From NCBI GenBank assembly GCA_014925825.1, contig JACGCK010000100.1, positions 62,001 to 126,000 on the forward strand: a stretch of DNA of 64,000 bases. Direction: 5' to 3'. This document shows positions 35,294-45,959 of the stretch, in pieces. The first letter of the stretch is position 1. Every line of letters starts with the position of its first letter. The notes beneath the pieces were generated by a model. That model saw only the letters and a list, made by a program, of their open reading frames with translations. It made no database searches and had not been told where the DNA came from. Made by a program: the position numbers and the translations under genes. Source of the stretch: Pholiota molesta (taxonomy: Eukaryota > Basidiomycota > Agaricomycetes > Agaricales > Strophariaceae).

Positions 35294-35498
35294 CTCAGCG
35301 TGGGCCAGCGTGGAGTATCGTGTAGCGGGAAAGGTAGCGTGAAGTAACGTGAAGTAGCGTGAGGTAGCGTGAGGTAGCGTGACCTAACGTGAGGTAGCGT
35401 GGACGTAGCGTGAGGTAGCGTGCAGTAGCGTGAAGGTAGCGTGAAGGTAGCGTGATGTAGCGTGGAGGTAGCGTGGCGTAGCGTGAGTCTAACATGAC
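35294..35498. repeat. TAGCGTG minisatellite array (cluster 4)
   Basis: About 15 copies of a GTAGCGTGA-type unit with a period of 10-12 bases, the densest part of the family. Variants include AACGTG and GCGTGG. The regularity makes translated frames look like Leu/Arg/Tyr repeats, which should not be taken as a protein. Confidence 0.85.
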
Positions 35499-36166
35499 CT
35501 CGCATGAAAAACTGAGTATATCTTCATACAAATTTAATCAGAGCAATGCAGGAAGTCATGAGCATTATTACTACATCATATATACTCTATTCTGCATAAA
35601 TGCGATGATTTTCGGTGTTCGGGGAGATGTTTATCTTTGTTTGGTTAAACCATCCGCCGAGTATACCAGACAGCCCAACAAACCTTTTATTCTACGCAGT
35701 TCCTTGATCTATTAGACATAAAAACATAACAGATAGATAGTAGATTAATACCTACACTTTTGTATGGATTTACTTTAGTGTCTCGGACCACAAAAGATCT
35801 GTTGGCTGCATTGCGGATAACTATGTGTCACAGAAATAATGTAACGTGTGACTGATCTATCTTCTCACTAATTCTGGTCTATGCTCCCGCTACGTGATCC
35901 AAACTCTCAAACAAAACATATATTTAGAGAGCATATGATCTATTGGACTCAAATATCAAGAGAAATAATGCTGCAGAAGTGTTGTAGGATAGATAATAAG
36001 CATTTAAAGTTCATAAGTTACTAGATAATGCATTTTCTGACTCTCTTGGCCCAAAGAAATTTGGAAAGTAGTATTTTTACGAGGCCAGTATATCTAGAAT
36101 ACACCTAGTACCGTTGAACCGACTCTCGAGGCCACACAGCATCGAGAATTGGGCAAATGATGTTTG
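35499..36166. other. Intergenic, AT-rich
   Basis: No gene or ordered repeat is seen between the large minisatellite array and the palindromic cluster. Confidence 0.45.
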
Positions 36167-36240
36167 CTAGCGTGGGCTAGCGTGGGCTAGCGTGCACGTG
36201 ACTCACGCTAGCTACACGCTAGCCACGCTCGCCCACGCGA
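36167..36240. repeat. TAGCGTG palindromic cluster (cluster 5)
   Basis: Three direct GCTAGCGTG units are followed, across CACGTGACT, by inverted CACGCTAG, CACGCTAG and CACGCTCG units. The two halves can pair into a long GC-rich hairpin. Confidence 0.8.
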
Positions 36241-37127
36241 AAATCTAGTTGCCCGATCCCAGGAATATGCATTTCAAGTATTACATATCACTTACTCTAC
36301 ATCATCGGAAGATCTAGTCAAAATCAAGAAAGCTTCCAAATACATTTCGGTTGAGATCCCAGCGCGTGGCCTACAAATGAATTGCAAGACCAAGAGAATA
36401 CAGACCATATCAGTCAATATCGCGATACAGAAATTCACCGAGAACAAACGAAGAGTCGTGACAGCTCGCATGATTTTGTTTTGGATATGACCACGTAGTT
36501 CAGAAAAGTTACTGGAGTTCCGAGCCCACATACATTTAAGTATGGCAGTATGACAGCAGTTTCAAACAACAGCAGACGAGTTGGTTCGAAAATTCTCTAT
36601 GATTTAACCCAACAAAAGCCCTCCAATTACAGCTCACACTGTACTTTGGTACAGCTTGGCGTCAGTTATCCACGCGAGAATATAACATTTTTTGCTTAGC
36701 CCATAAACGAAACGCGAACTCGCAGTTCCTCGCTATCTTCTCATCTGTAGACAACGTATCCACCATCTATTTATATCCATCAGATCCATTCAAAAAAACA
36801 GTCAGGGCAAACTCGCTCGGACAAAGTTCGCTATGCTGAGCCACGGCCTCCTCATCATCTTTGTTCCACCCATCCTCGAAACCACCACGCGACCTACATT
36901 CAACTTGGGCAGTGGTGCCAACTAATCCGATTAACAGCCGCCGATGTCCTCGATTCGCTGATTAAATGTCTTGAATGTCCCTGTTAGACTTCGGCTCGAG
37001 GTCGTTTGACCGTCGAAATGCTGATTAGCTGCGAAGAAATTTTCATGTATTCGCCATCTCAACGAATTATCCGGGCAGAGAGTACAAAATACCTTTATGC
37101 AGCCGTTCTCTTCAGCAACACTTCAAA
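36241..37127. other. Intergenic upstream of the CE1-like esterase
   Basis: Presumed promoter region of the esterase at 37128. A TTTATAT string lies near 36769, rather far from the start. No gene is seen. Confidence 0.4.
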
Positions 37128-38409
37128 ATGTTCGCCTTCAAAGCATTCTTCGTCGCCGCGGCCATCGCTTCGGCGAACGCTCTCACCAGCTCGCTCCAGC
37201 AGATCACTGCTAACTTTGGTGCTAATCCGACCAATGTGCAGATGTACCTGTACAAGCCGACGGCTCTCGCCAGCCCCACCCCCCTGATCGTAGCCATGCA
37301 CTAATACTGCACCGGTACAGCTCAGGCCTACTTCTCTGGCACCAGTCTCGCCCAACTAGCTGATCAACATGGCTTCATGGTCATCTACCCCAACGCGCCC
37401 ACTGCTGGAGGATGCTGGGACGTCGCAAGCACTGCCACGCTCACGCACAACGGAGGAAGCGATTCGCTCGGCATCGCCAACGTCGTGCGCTACTTCATTG
37501 CTAACATGGGTATCGATTCGACCCAGGTCTTCGCCACCGGAACCTCTTCCGGCGCCATGATGACGAATGTTCTCATGGGCGCCTACCCCGACATTTTCAC
37601 TGCCGGATCTTTATACTCTGGTGTTCCCTACGGATGCTTCGCTGGCCCTACCGCCTGGAACACTCAGTGCGCGACTGGTCAGCTCATCAAGACTGCCCAA
37701 CAATGGGGTGACCAAGTTCGAAGCGGATACCCAGGCTATACTGGCGCTCGTCCCAAGGTTCAGTTCTGGCACGGAACTGCGTCAGTCTTTTTTAATTTGA
37801 CTACGAAGCGTTAAAGAACTCGAATGCTGATTCTCAAATTATCTGACTAGCGACACCACACTCTACCCTCAGAACTTCTGGGAGGAAATCAAGCAGTGGA
37901 CGAACATCTTCGGCGTCAGCACTACCCCCACCACCAATGTCAGTGGCGACCCACAACAAGGTTACTCGCGCGCGTCCTTCGGCCCCAGCGTTCAGGGAAT
38001 TCTCGCTCAAGGCGTCGGCCATACCGTCCCAGAACACGAAACCGACACGCTTGACTGGTTCGGTTTGAGCTCGCTCACGCCCGGTGGCTCCCCGGGTACC
38101 ACCACGACACCACCCACCACGATCACCACGCCAACCACTGTCGTGCCACCGCCCACCACCACCGTATCACCCACCAGTGGAACTGCTGCTCATTGGGGGC
38201 AATGTGGCGGAATTGGCTGGACTGGACCCACCGGTAAGTAACGCCCCATTACCTCTTTCTGATACTGTATTAATCGAGTATGTTCAACAGTGTGTGCTGC
38301 TCCATACAGTTGTCAGGCTGCAAATGCCTACGTAAGTCGACGACACATATCTCCTTCCTCATTTTGTGCTCAAATTCGATTTCGTCCTTAGTACAGCCAA
38401 TGCTTGTGA
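37128..38409 (+). pseudogene. Secreted CE1-type acetylxylan/feruloyl esterase with CBM1, nonsense codon
   Basis: The ATG opens a signal peptide (MFAFKAFFVAAAIASANA). An esterase of the CE1/PHB-depolymerase-like family follows: QMYLYKPTALASPTPLIVAM, YCTGTAQAYFSGT, HGFMVIYPNAP, GGCWDV, the nucleophile motif ATGTSSGAMMTNVL, and a C-terminal GVGHTVPEHETDTLDWFGL. A Pro/Thr linker and CBM1 (HWGQCGGIGWTGPT, CQAANAY, YSQCL) complete it, with introns at the same CBM1 sites as in the CE5 gene. Codon 59 is TAA (37302-37304), between AMH and YCTG. No plausible intron removes it: the only flanking GT-AG pair is 31 nt and shifts the frame. Everything downstream is intact, so the lesion is very recent, a read error, or tolerated. 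Intact, it would deacetylate xylan or cleave ferulate. Confidence 0.82.
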
Positions 38410-38933
38410 AGGGTTCTAGTGTTAGAAGCTTAAATATATATATACGTAACAAATGGTGTAGTATTAAAGAATGACAGTGCAATTTCTTTCTTTCAGTCAG
38501 TGGGTGCATTTATAAAACACGAACAATTCTGTAAGAAAATAGTGAACCAAAACTTGCTTTTATTCAGCCATTAAATAGCGAATATATATACATCCTAATC
38601 CGTGCAACCAATTCGTCGTGACTTGTAATACATATGCATGTAGCTGTACGTGGAATAAACTAATACAAGTAGGATAGGGAAAATGCATGTAGTAATACAT
38701 ACTATGTAGCGGAAAGAGCAATTAGATGTGTGAAGAACTCTGATATAAGCTCGGGCCAATGATAGGATGCTATGGCATTTTGTATATGTCGTTGGGAATC
38801 AGACGGCAAAAGTGGCGTGAAGTAATCGTCCGCCGACGCGACCCAAGCTTCGCAAAGCAGGACTATGACATAGTTCGTTGTCAGATATAATCGCTCAAAA
38901 GAGAGAAGTGAATACTACGGTACCAATTTTTTA
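38410..38933. other. 3' flank of the CE1-like gene
   Basis: AT-rich with no recognised feature. Confidence 0.45.
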
Positions 38934-39209
38934 TTATGGCCGATCTCCCGCATTTTTGTGAAAACGCGTTCTTGGGGATGGTGTACTCCTGATTGTGGAA
39001 CGAGACCGAGACCGGGGCCTTCTGGTTTGCGATTGATGACGCTTGGAAAGGGGTTGTTTCAAGAGTCCTTGGAAAACCAGACCTGAGTCTATGGCTCTAA
39101 TAGCGTGCTCGACACTACGAAATCTTTGGGGCGTGTTGACTTGGTGGAGAGTGGAACAAGAGGCGTCCAAAGGCTTGGCTGGGAAAACGGAAAAATGAAC
39201 CCAATTCAT
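38934..39209 (-). CDS. Possible small protein, 91 residues, unrecognised
   Basis: The ATG lies in a typical context (CGACCATGA). A TATATAAG box is on the same strand at 39247-39254, only 38 bases upstream, which is tight. The product (MNWVHFSVFPAKPLDASCST...) ends in a strongly basic, Ser/Arg-rich tail (RRPRSRSRSTIRSTPSPRTR). No family is recognised. It could be a genuine small gene or a chance frame. Confidence 0.3.
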   Translation of the reverse strand: MNWVHFSVFPAKPLDASCSTLHQVNTPQRFRSVEHAIRAIDSGLVFQGLLKQPLSKRHQSQTRRPRSRSRSTIRSTPSPRTRFHKNAGDRP

Positions 39210-39339
39210 GGTCGTTGAGTGTGAGCTAGAGACTCAGCGTCCCAGCCTTATATACATATTATGTAGGTCATAACCGATGTGATGCTCCTAGCGGTCGTTT
39301 GCAAACCAGTGGCTTTCTGAGGTGTGGCACCAAAGCTCA

Positions 39340-39905
39340 ATTACCAAATATGGCGAGCATACACAGCGCAGGCGCGTTGTGGATCTCAGTTGCATTGCGA
39401 TCATCCGGTGAGGAAGTTTCAAGCGCATTTATTTTCATGCAGTGGTTTGACGAGCACAGTACGGTACAATTCCTGATCGAGTAGAAAGACGGTAGATCCA
39501 TATATAGAGAAGACGCAGTATACCCCCTGTGTGGAATGAATAGCCGTCCTCGGAGCATGAGGTCCGATATATCTTCCTCTACAATGTAGGATGAAAAAGT
39601 AGATAAAAAAAGAGTGCAAATGAGTACCCAAAGGTTTTAAGGGTCGCATCCAAGCGAGGCACGACTGCTTTAGAAAATCAAAGCGATAAGCAATAACGGC
39701 ATCTCGGCATTCAGCGGTGTGCACTGATGTCCGAAAAGGCCATACATAAAGCGGGATTGCGAATAAATAAAGGAAAGTCCTGCAGGCAGCGAAGGGGAAA
39801 GAAGAAAGACAGCGGAGAGTGCTCTACCCACACTGATTCAAACTGCGACGAGTAGCGATAAAGGGTATTACTGTCAAGGTCCACTTTGATTATCCGCCAG
39901 ATCAA
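39340..39905 (-). repeat. Outer left arm of an inverted duplication
   Basis: The reverse complement of this block is similar, roughly 80-85 percent by eye, to 45335-45900 (+). For example, GTGTGGGTAGAGCACTCTCC here corresponds to GTGTGGGTAGAACACTCTCC there. The translated string ESVWVEHSPLSF is shared but neither copy keeps a long frame. Confidence 0.75.
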
Positions 39906-39979
39906 TGCCAGACAATCGATGAATCAGAATGATCAAGATATCGCTCCGGGCGGCTGACCATGGCGAGGATTCTAGCTTT

Positions 39980-40450
39980 TTATATATACAAGCTTTATGC
40001 CCGTCGCTACGCGTCGGAGAGTCGCGCTTCGCGCTCCCCTCCTGCTTCGCTTTGGGCAACAGCTTGCCGGGGCTACGCCCCTGGACCCCTTTGAGTCGGC
40101 GCCTTGCGCCTCCGTACGTAGCCCTTAAAATTAAATAATATTTGCTTGAAATCGGTTCTATGAATTGGATCTCACTGCATAAAGAAAAGTTGGAATTGAA
40201 CCAAAACTGACTACAGCAATTTAAATTTTTGTTTACTTTGTTCCATTGTATATCATTCAAATAGGTAGGCCAGAGCTACGCCCTGGCCCATCCTTCCAAA
40301 AACACTACTGAAGTGCTCAAACTATGCATCTGTCCTACTACTTACTTATTTTAACCAATTCTTGACCAATTCAAATCTTCCCATTGATAATTATAATTAT
40401 ATTCAACTTCTGAGGAATTTTGGGCCAGAGCTTCGCCCTGTCCCTCTTCA
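39980..40450. repeat. Island of short GC-rich hairpins
   Basis: Between 39990 and 40130 there is a run of self-complementary units: GCGCTTCGCGC, GGGGCTACGCCCC and GGCGCCTTGCGCC. Isolated relatives, GAGCTACGCCCTGGCCC and GAGCTTCGCCCTGTCCC, occur near 40270 and 40435. The surroundings are very AT-rich. No similar island is visible in the corresponding right arm, so it looks like an insertion. Confidence 0.6.
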
Positions 40451-40778
40451 TAGACTACTCATATCAAATTTATTTACCCTTTGAGAAGATTAAAACAGGC
40501 CATTACTCTGAAGTATCTTTAGGTATTTAAATATTTTGTCCAAAATCAATGTTATATTTGCTCATTTTCAGGGTAGACTTGGGTATTATCTAAATTATCC
40601 CAAATAGTTATTAGTATATTAAATACAGACTCGGAGAATGCGCAAGAAAGACATTGGCAAGGCGTGCAGATTTCGCGCATATCAAACGCGCAGTTCGGCC
40701 ATTGTGAGACGCGCGCGGATGCACAGCCACTATTACGTAACTAAGAGCCCCACTGTCTTTTCATATCTTTGATGATGA

Positions 40779-43217
40779 TTACACAAGCTGATCTGCAGCC
40801 AAAGTATACTCATATCTAACTTCTTGTCTACACAGAGAATCCTCATCATGATTACCGTCGACGGCAGGAGGGATCGACCTAATCGAATGAGCCTTTTCAA
40901 CATTTATCCACGTGTTCTGTGAATCCTGCTGCCTCGCTTTCCACATAAAATGCCTCTGAAAACTCCTCTCCTCGCCTATATTCATAGGCAACATCCCAGG
41001 TGAAATCAAGTCCCCATGTACACGGATAAACTGGGCAACGTCGAGAGTAGCTTCATACGAATGTAGCACGTCTTCCTGGAACTCGTCGAGGAGAGCGCAT
41101 AGCGCACTGAGCACTGCTTGATCCAGCATCCCATCGGCGTCGAAGGTACCGTTGACAGTACCAGACCAGCTCTGTGGGCGCTCCTCCAAAGACGATTGAA
41201 GTAGAGAATGGCGCAGCAGAAGAGGTAGTCATGATTCTCGTCAGCAACATGAGGTAAAGGACCAACATCGTCAATGAGCCTGCACAGTGCTGAGCGCATT
41301 ATATCCAGCGATGAGGATAAAGTGACGAGACCGGAGTCGCCGTCTTGGGTATTTCGGTCTATCGCCTTCTCGACTGTGCGCCAGGTGAGGTAGGCCGCGA
41401 GGGAGAGGAAGTCGTCGAGGTCGGAATGGGCATGGAACGTTCGATCAGTTTTACTGGAATCGGTGATGGTTGTCGCTGTTTCTATGAAGGAGCGAAATAT
41501 CATAAAATATTGGTGATAGAACGCTTTTTGCCAGCAGTTAGGTCGGCGTCCCGTGAAAAATATTGCGAAGCACTACTCACCGTCTTGCATTTCTGGGTAT
41601 ATATGCAACGAAGCCATATTGATCGTATACCAATGGAAAAAACCCGTCGGTCCATTTGACACGCCTCCTGTGAGTCTCCTCGGCTCTTTGGCGAACAGCT
41701 CCCCCAATATTCTCGTGTGCAACTCCAACATATGCTTCCCCAGAATATGCCCCGGATTGATCGCCTTGTAAAAGATCCCCGGTAGCCTCAGGAACAACAC
41801 CGTATGTATATCGTGCAACAGCGCCACCCTCGGCTCGACCACGATCGATGCAATATTTGCTATAGGGGAGTTCCACGTAGGCACCAAATCGCGGTAACAC
41901 GCCTGCAGGTGGTGGTTCGGGTACTCCCCGTTGTTAGTCTCCACCGCGGACTGCGATAAATCGTGGAAGCAGTGGTAAGCGGCGAAGATCAAGCTGTCGT
42001 GGTGCTCGGACGGCATGCCCGAGGGCGCGGACAGAGTCGTAAATGGGTTCGACGGCGAAGCTCTGCGAGGGCGCGTCGTCACTCTTAGAGCGTATGCGAG
42101 TGATGTCGAAGTGCTCGTTGCGTAGGATAAGAAAGGTGCGGTCGAAGTCGAGCCAGTTTTCTTGCACCCAGAACAGGTAAGCACGGTACGAGAAAAGACG
42201 GTATTTCCATGTATCATCGGATGCCTTGAAAATTTCGCCGCGTGGGCTCAGGGCGCGGGAGATGAGCGAAGGAAAGCTGATAGTCGCAAAATAAATGGAA
42301 TACATGGCAAATTCGTGCGCAAAGATGAATGCCCGTCGTGAATGTGTCACTAATCGTCTGAATGCGAGCGATTGTGGTGACTTGTAAGCGCACGGCAGCG
42401 GGACAGGGGCGTTTGACATAGGACGGCGAAGCGAAACAGTAAAACATTGCAACGTAGGAAGTACAGTCGTTCCAACGAGGAATAACATAGTCAATGCCAC
42501 CGCAACACCAACGGGTATCGCGATAACCTTGGAAAGCGATGCTAAGAAGTCCACAATTCCCACAAAAAACAATAGCAGGGCAGCTTGAAGCAATAAAGGC
42601 AGCGAGGCGAAGATCTGGGGGACGCGCCACTTTTCTAGGGCCTCCGTACGCATGTGAAAAATTCCAAGCGCCTGCTTCGGGGGCAACGAATCGCTGTACC
42701 GCTGGTGCTCGCGCAGCCACTGCAAGGAGACGATACCGACCAGGACGGTCGTCAAGCTGAGTATGAGGCTCATGAACCAGAAGATGTTCACGCGCGTGAT
42801 ATCAGAAGAGCCGGCAGATAAGGAGAGCAATGATGAGGTGGTGGGAGTTTGCGCATCTGTTGAATTCGAGCCATTCTCCAGCTGTGCCACGATTCGAGCG
42901 AGCAGAAGCACAGTGAGGTCGCCTGAATCTGGCCGGACTGCCTTGTAGGACTCTATGACGAAGGCTGTGACGACGGCAGAAAAGAGACCCGCCTTCCATC
43001 CAGTATGTAGTGTGATATGAGTGAGGCATCTTTTGAGAATGAAAGCACTCACGAAGATGAGCAGATTCTGGACCTCATCCTTCCACGCGTCGCATTGAAC
43101 TTTATCTTTCTTGAGAAGAGCTTCTAAGACGACTTCCCATGGGTTTCCATCGGGCTTTGGGATTGGATATTCGTATGCCTCCCCGCATTTCCATACCTTC
43201 GGCTGATCGCGATGCAT
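40779..43217 (-). pseudogene. DUF6535-type membrane protein, probably frameshifted
   Basis: Starts MHRDQPKVWKCGEAYEYPIP. After a short intron it continues AGLFSAVVTAFVIESYKAV, TVLLLARIVAQL, VNIFWFMSLILSLTTVLVGI and SLQWLREHQRYS: the N-terminal DUF6535 region common in mushrooms, with several membrane spans. A further span (LPLLLQAALLLFFVGIVDFL) and a long cytosolic part follow. The C-terminal half (HHDSLIFAAYHCFHDLS... and ALLDEFQEDVLHSYEATLDV) is in other frames. Near 42.0 kb only a weak intron (GTCGAA...CCGAG) would rejoin the frame, and an apparent 1-2 nt insertion near 41190 shifts it again. A clear intron lies at about 41475-41577. Function unknown; some relatives cluster in heterokaryon-incompatibility-type arrays, but I cannot infer more. 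A decayed inverted partial copy follows at 43.6 kb. Confidence 0.6.
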
Positions 43218-43636
43218 AAGTCCTGTGGATAAGGCAGTGACGAATTGATTCCACCTCAGAATCGTTGGGCTCTACTCTGGCCTCATTCAAAGCAATAGCG
43301 GCAGGTGGGAGATGGGAGTAAGGAAAGAGTCTCCAAGACTTGTCATGTTGCTACGACAGACAAACATGATACGACAGTCGATGCCGACATCGGTTGATGT
43401 TGAGGAGAGATTTGTCACATGAACACGTGTGTTAAATGTAGAAAGGTGCCAAGGCGAGACATGCTTAAAGTTTGCTTGAAGGCTATACATACTACATACT
43501 TATGTTCTCAAGCACACAGTCAGTAAGTAGATGGCACACAGAATAGCTATAGGAATTGGATTGGATAATACTCGTCGTGAAATACCAACCGAGATTCAGA
43601 TGAAGTCACGATCAACGGAACTACTCAAATTCGTCG

Positions 43637-44222
43637 AACCACCACCTCCAGGCGTGCTACAGAGGTTTGGTGCCTACGTGGAGCTCTCCTGTAGCGAATA
43701 TTGCGTCGATCGGGGTCGAGCCGAGGGTGACGATGTTGCATGTTATACATACATACTGTGTTGTTCTTGAGCTGAGGTTATAGGCAATCAAACCGGGGCG
43801 TGTGCTAGTCATTAATTTATCCCCGTCACTCGATAATGCGCTCAGCGCTATTCAGACTCACACATACCGATCCTCCAAAAAGCTCGTGGTGGAAATTATG
43901 ACTACCTTTTCCCTAGTGTCGTTCTCTACTTCAAACGTTTGGGAAAGGAGCGCCCCTTGGGAGCTGCGCTACAGTCAAGGGCACCTCTTTCGACTCTGAA
44001 GGAACCCGGGAGCAAACAGTGCTTTGCACGCTATGCGTGTGTTTTGAATCCTCGACGAGCAGGAAAATGTGCTACCGCGAACGAAGCCGCCCTTGATATC
44101 GCTCGGTTCGTCCATGTGCACAGAGACCTGATTTCAGTTGGAATGAATACAAAAGGTGGGAAGAGTTATCAGACATACTTTTTCGCGGGAGGTGGCGCGG
44201 CAGGGTTCAGAGGATATGGATG
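43637..44222 (+). pseudogene. Decayed inverted copy of the DUF6535 gene 3' half
   Basis: The block at 43637-43735 matches the reverse complement of about 41805-41905 closely (GGTGCCTACGTGGA, then ATTGC-TCGATCG-GGTCGAGC). Further on, FKRLGKERP and EAALDIARFVHVHRDLIS match the C-terminal EATLDVAQFIRVHGDLIS of the gene on the minus strand. Internal deletions and stops remove any long frame. It is a relic, not a gene. Confidence 0.8.
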
Positions 44223-45334
44223 AATGTACGCATAGATCATTAAATTAGGTCGACCTTTCTTGCCGTCGGTGAAAACCACGTCGAAGATTCTCTGTGGAAG
44301 CTAGCAGTTGAATGCGAGCATAATTTGCCTGTAGATCGGCCTGTAAGATAATATGTTAGAGAAGCTAATCGTCTGCATCTCTGATTTTATGGCATAATTT
44401 GAAGTTGGTTTCTTTTCATGCAAGTATATCCCCCGGCGGCAATGATGCACTGCTGGACTTTCGAATGTACAAACTGTGTTCCAACATAATCCAGCTGTAG
44501 ATCTTGTGCGACACACGATGTTGATTTTGCGCATCTCCGATCCATTCGCTTGATACTCAAAGTACTCTTTGCGTCTGAAAATGCCTGCAGTTCGCAATAA
44601 CGCAGAGTTTGCAGTCGAAACCAAACCATGTTGTCATGGTTAGCTGAGCGCCCAAATTAGCGCCCATATTATATCAGAAATGTCGTCTCCGACTTTGTTA
44701 ATTCATCGTCGATACCGCTATAGTTCTGCTTTACCCCCTAATAAATGAACGTGGGCATGATCTGCTGGATAAAACTCGCACGATCACTTGAGCGCTTAAG
44801 CTTCTTATGATGAAAAATCGTGACTTTTGTATTCTTTGGGTAGTGGGTATGTGTCATATTCCAGTGGGAACGGAACGTGCGCCATGTGGGTCAGGTGCGA
44901 TTATATCAAAGGGGGGATTTTTTCGTTCTCCCCCTTCAATCCTCTCCTCCATGGTCGCTTTGCCTCTCAAATTCGTACCGACGGCGACGGGCGCTTGTCG
45001 ATCAATTGTCGATCTTCTGCTATCGGACTCCTTCACCCGTCATCCAATGACAAACGACCGGAAGCTGCAAGGCTGTGCGGACAAGGCTGTGCTTGACAAG
45101 GCTGTGCTCGCCAAGGCTGTGCATCGCGGTGGCTAAGAGCTATGGATGATGGAAGTGTTCTTACAGTTCTACGTGGGACATCTGGTATGTGATCTTTCCC
45201 TCAGTCGTCTTCAGGCCCAGGGAATCTGGATTTCACTCGTCACGAGGAGAATCCTGGCCGTGGTCAGCCATCGATTGCGATCAACAAGAAAGGCAGCTGA
45301 AGTCGATACACTTCCAATCATATCATTATCTTGA
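44223..45334. other. Intergenic within the inverted duplication
   Basis: No gene. A short tandem of AAGGCTGTGC-like units (GACAAGGCTGTGCTTGACAA) lies near 45080-45122. Confidence 0.4.
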
Positions 45335-45900
45335 TTACTTGTCATCTGGTGGATAATCAAAGTGAAGCTTGATGGTACCCGTTATGGCTACTCGTCGACG
45401 TATGAATCGGTGTGGGTAGAACACTCTCCGCTGTCTTTCTTGTTTTTCCCTTCGTGGTATTACAGCGGCAATTCGCCTTTCCTTAATCGATTATCGCTGC
45501 CTTTTTGGACATCAGTGATGCCGGTGACCGACAACCCCGCTGAATGCCGACATGCCGGTATTGCTGATCGCTCTAATTTTTGCATGTTTTTCATCACAAA
45601 GCGTCCTCGCAGCATGCAATGCAGAAAATTGTTGAGTATTCATTTGCCCTATCTGTCGATCCTTATTAACCGACATTGTAGAGGAAGATATACCGCACGT
45701 CATAACATGCTACTGTTCCGAGCACGGCTATTAATTACAGACAAGGGTGTACCGTCTCTTCTCTATATATGGTTTCTTTACTCGACTAGGAGCAGCACCG
45801 TACTGCGCTCGTCAAACCACTGCATAAAATTAAATGCGCTTGATACTTGCTCATCGAATCACCGCAATGCGATTGAAATTCACGAAGAGCCAGAGGGATC
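45335..45900 (+). repeat. Outer right arm of the inverted duplication
   Basis: Partner of 39340-39905. It carries an uninterrupted 181-codon frame (45362-45907), but the left copy does not preserve it. The match is therefore of a duplicated DNA segment rather than evidence of a protein. Confidence 0.75.
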
Positions 45901-45959
45901 TGAATAGCTCGTAGGCTCGCCTCAAGTCCGCCGTATTTACTGCGCTTTGGCGCCACAGC

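Noticed and set aside
35294..35498. Possible CRISPR-like array
   Set aside because: Unit length (about 10 bases) and spacer length are far too short, and the genome is eukaryotic.
35295..35531. Minus-strand frame encoding Leu/Arg/Tyr repeats
   Set aside because: It is a translation of the TAGCGTG minisatellite, not a protein.
37290..37320. A 31-nt GT-AG intron that would remove the TAA codon in the CE1-like gene
   Set aside because: Too short for these introns. It would delete conserved YCTGTA residues and shift the reading frame.
45362..45907. 181-codon plus-strand frame in the right arm of the inverted duplication
   Set aside because: The matching left arm does not keep the frame, and the sequence has no domain; treated as repeat DNA.
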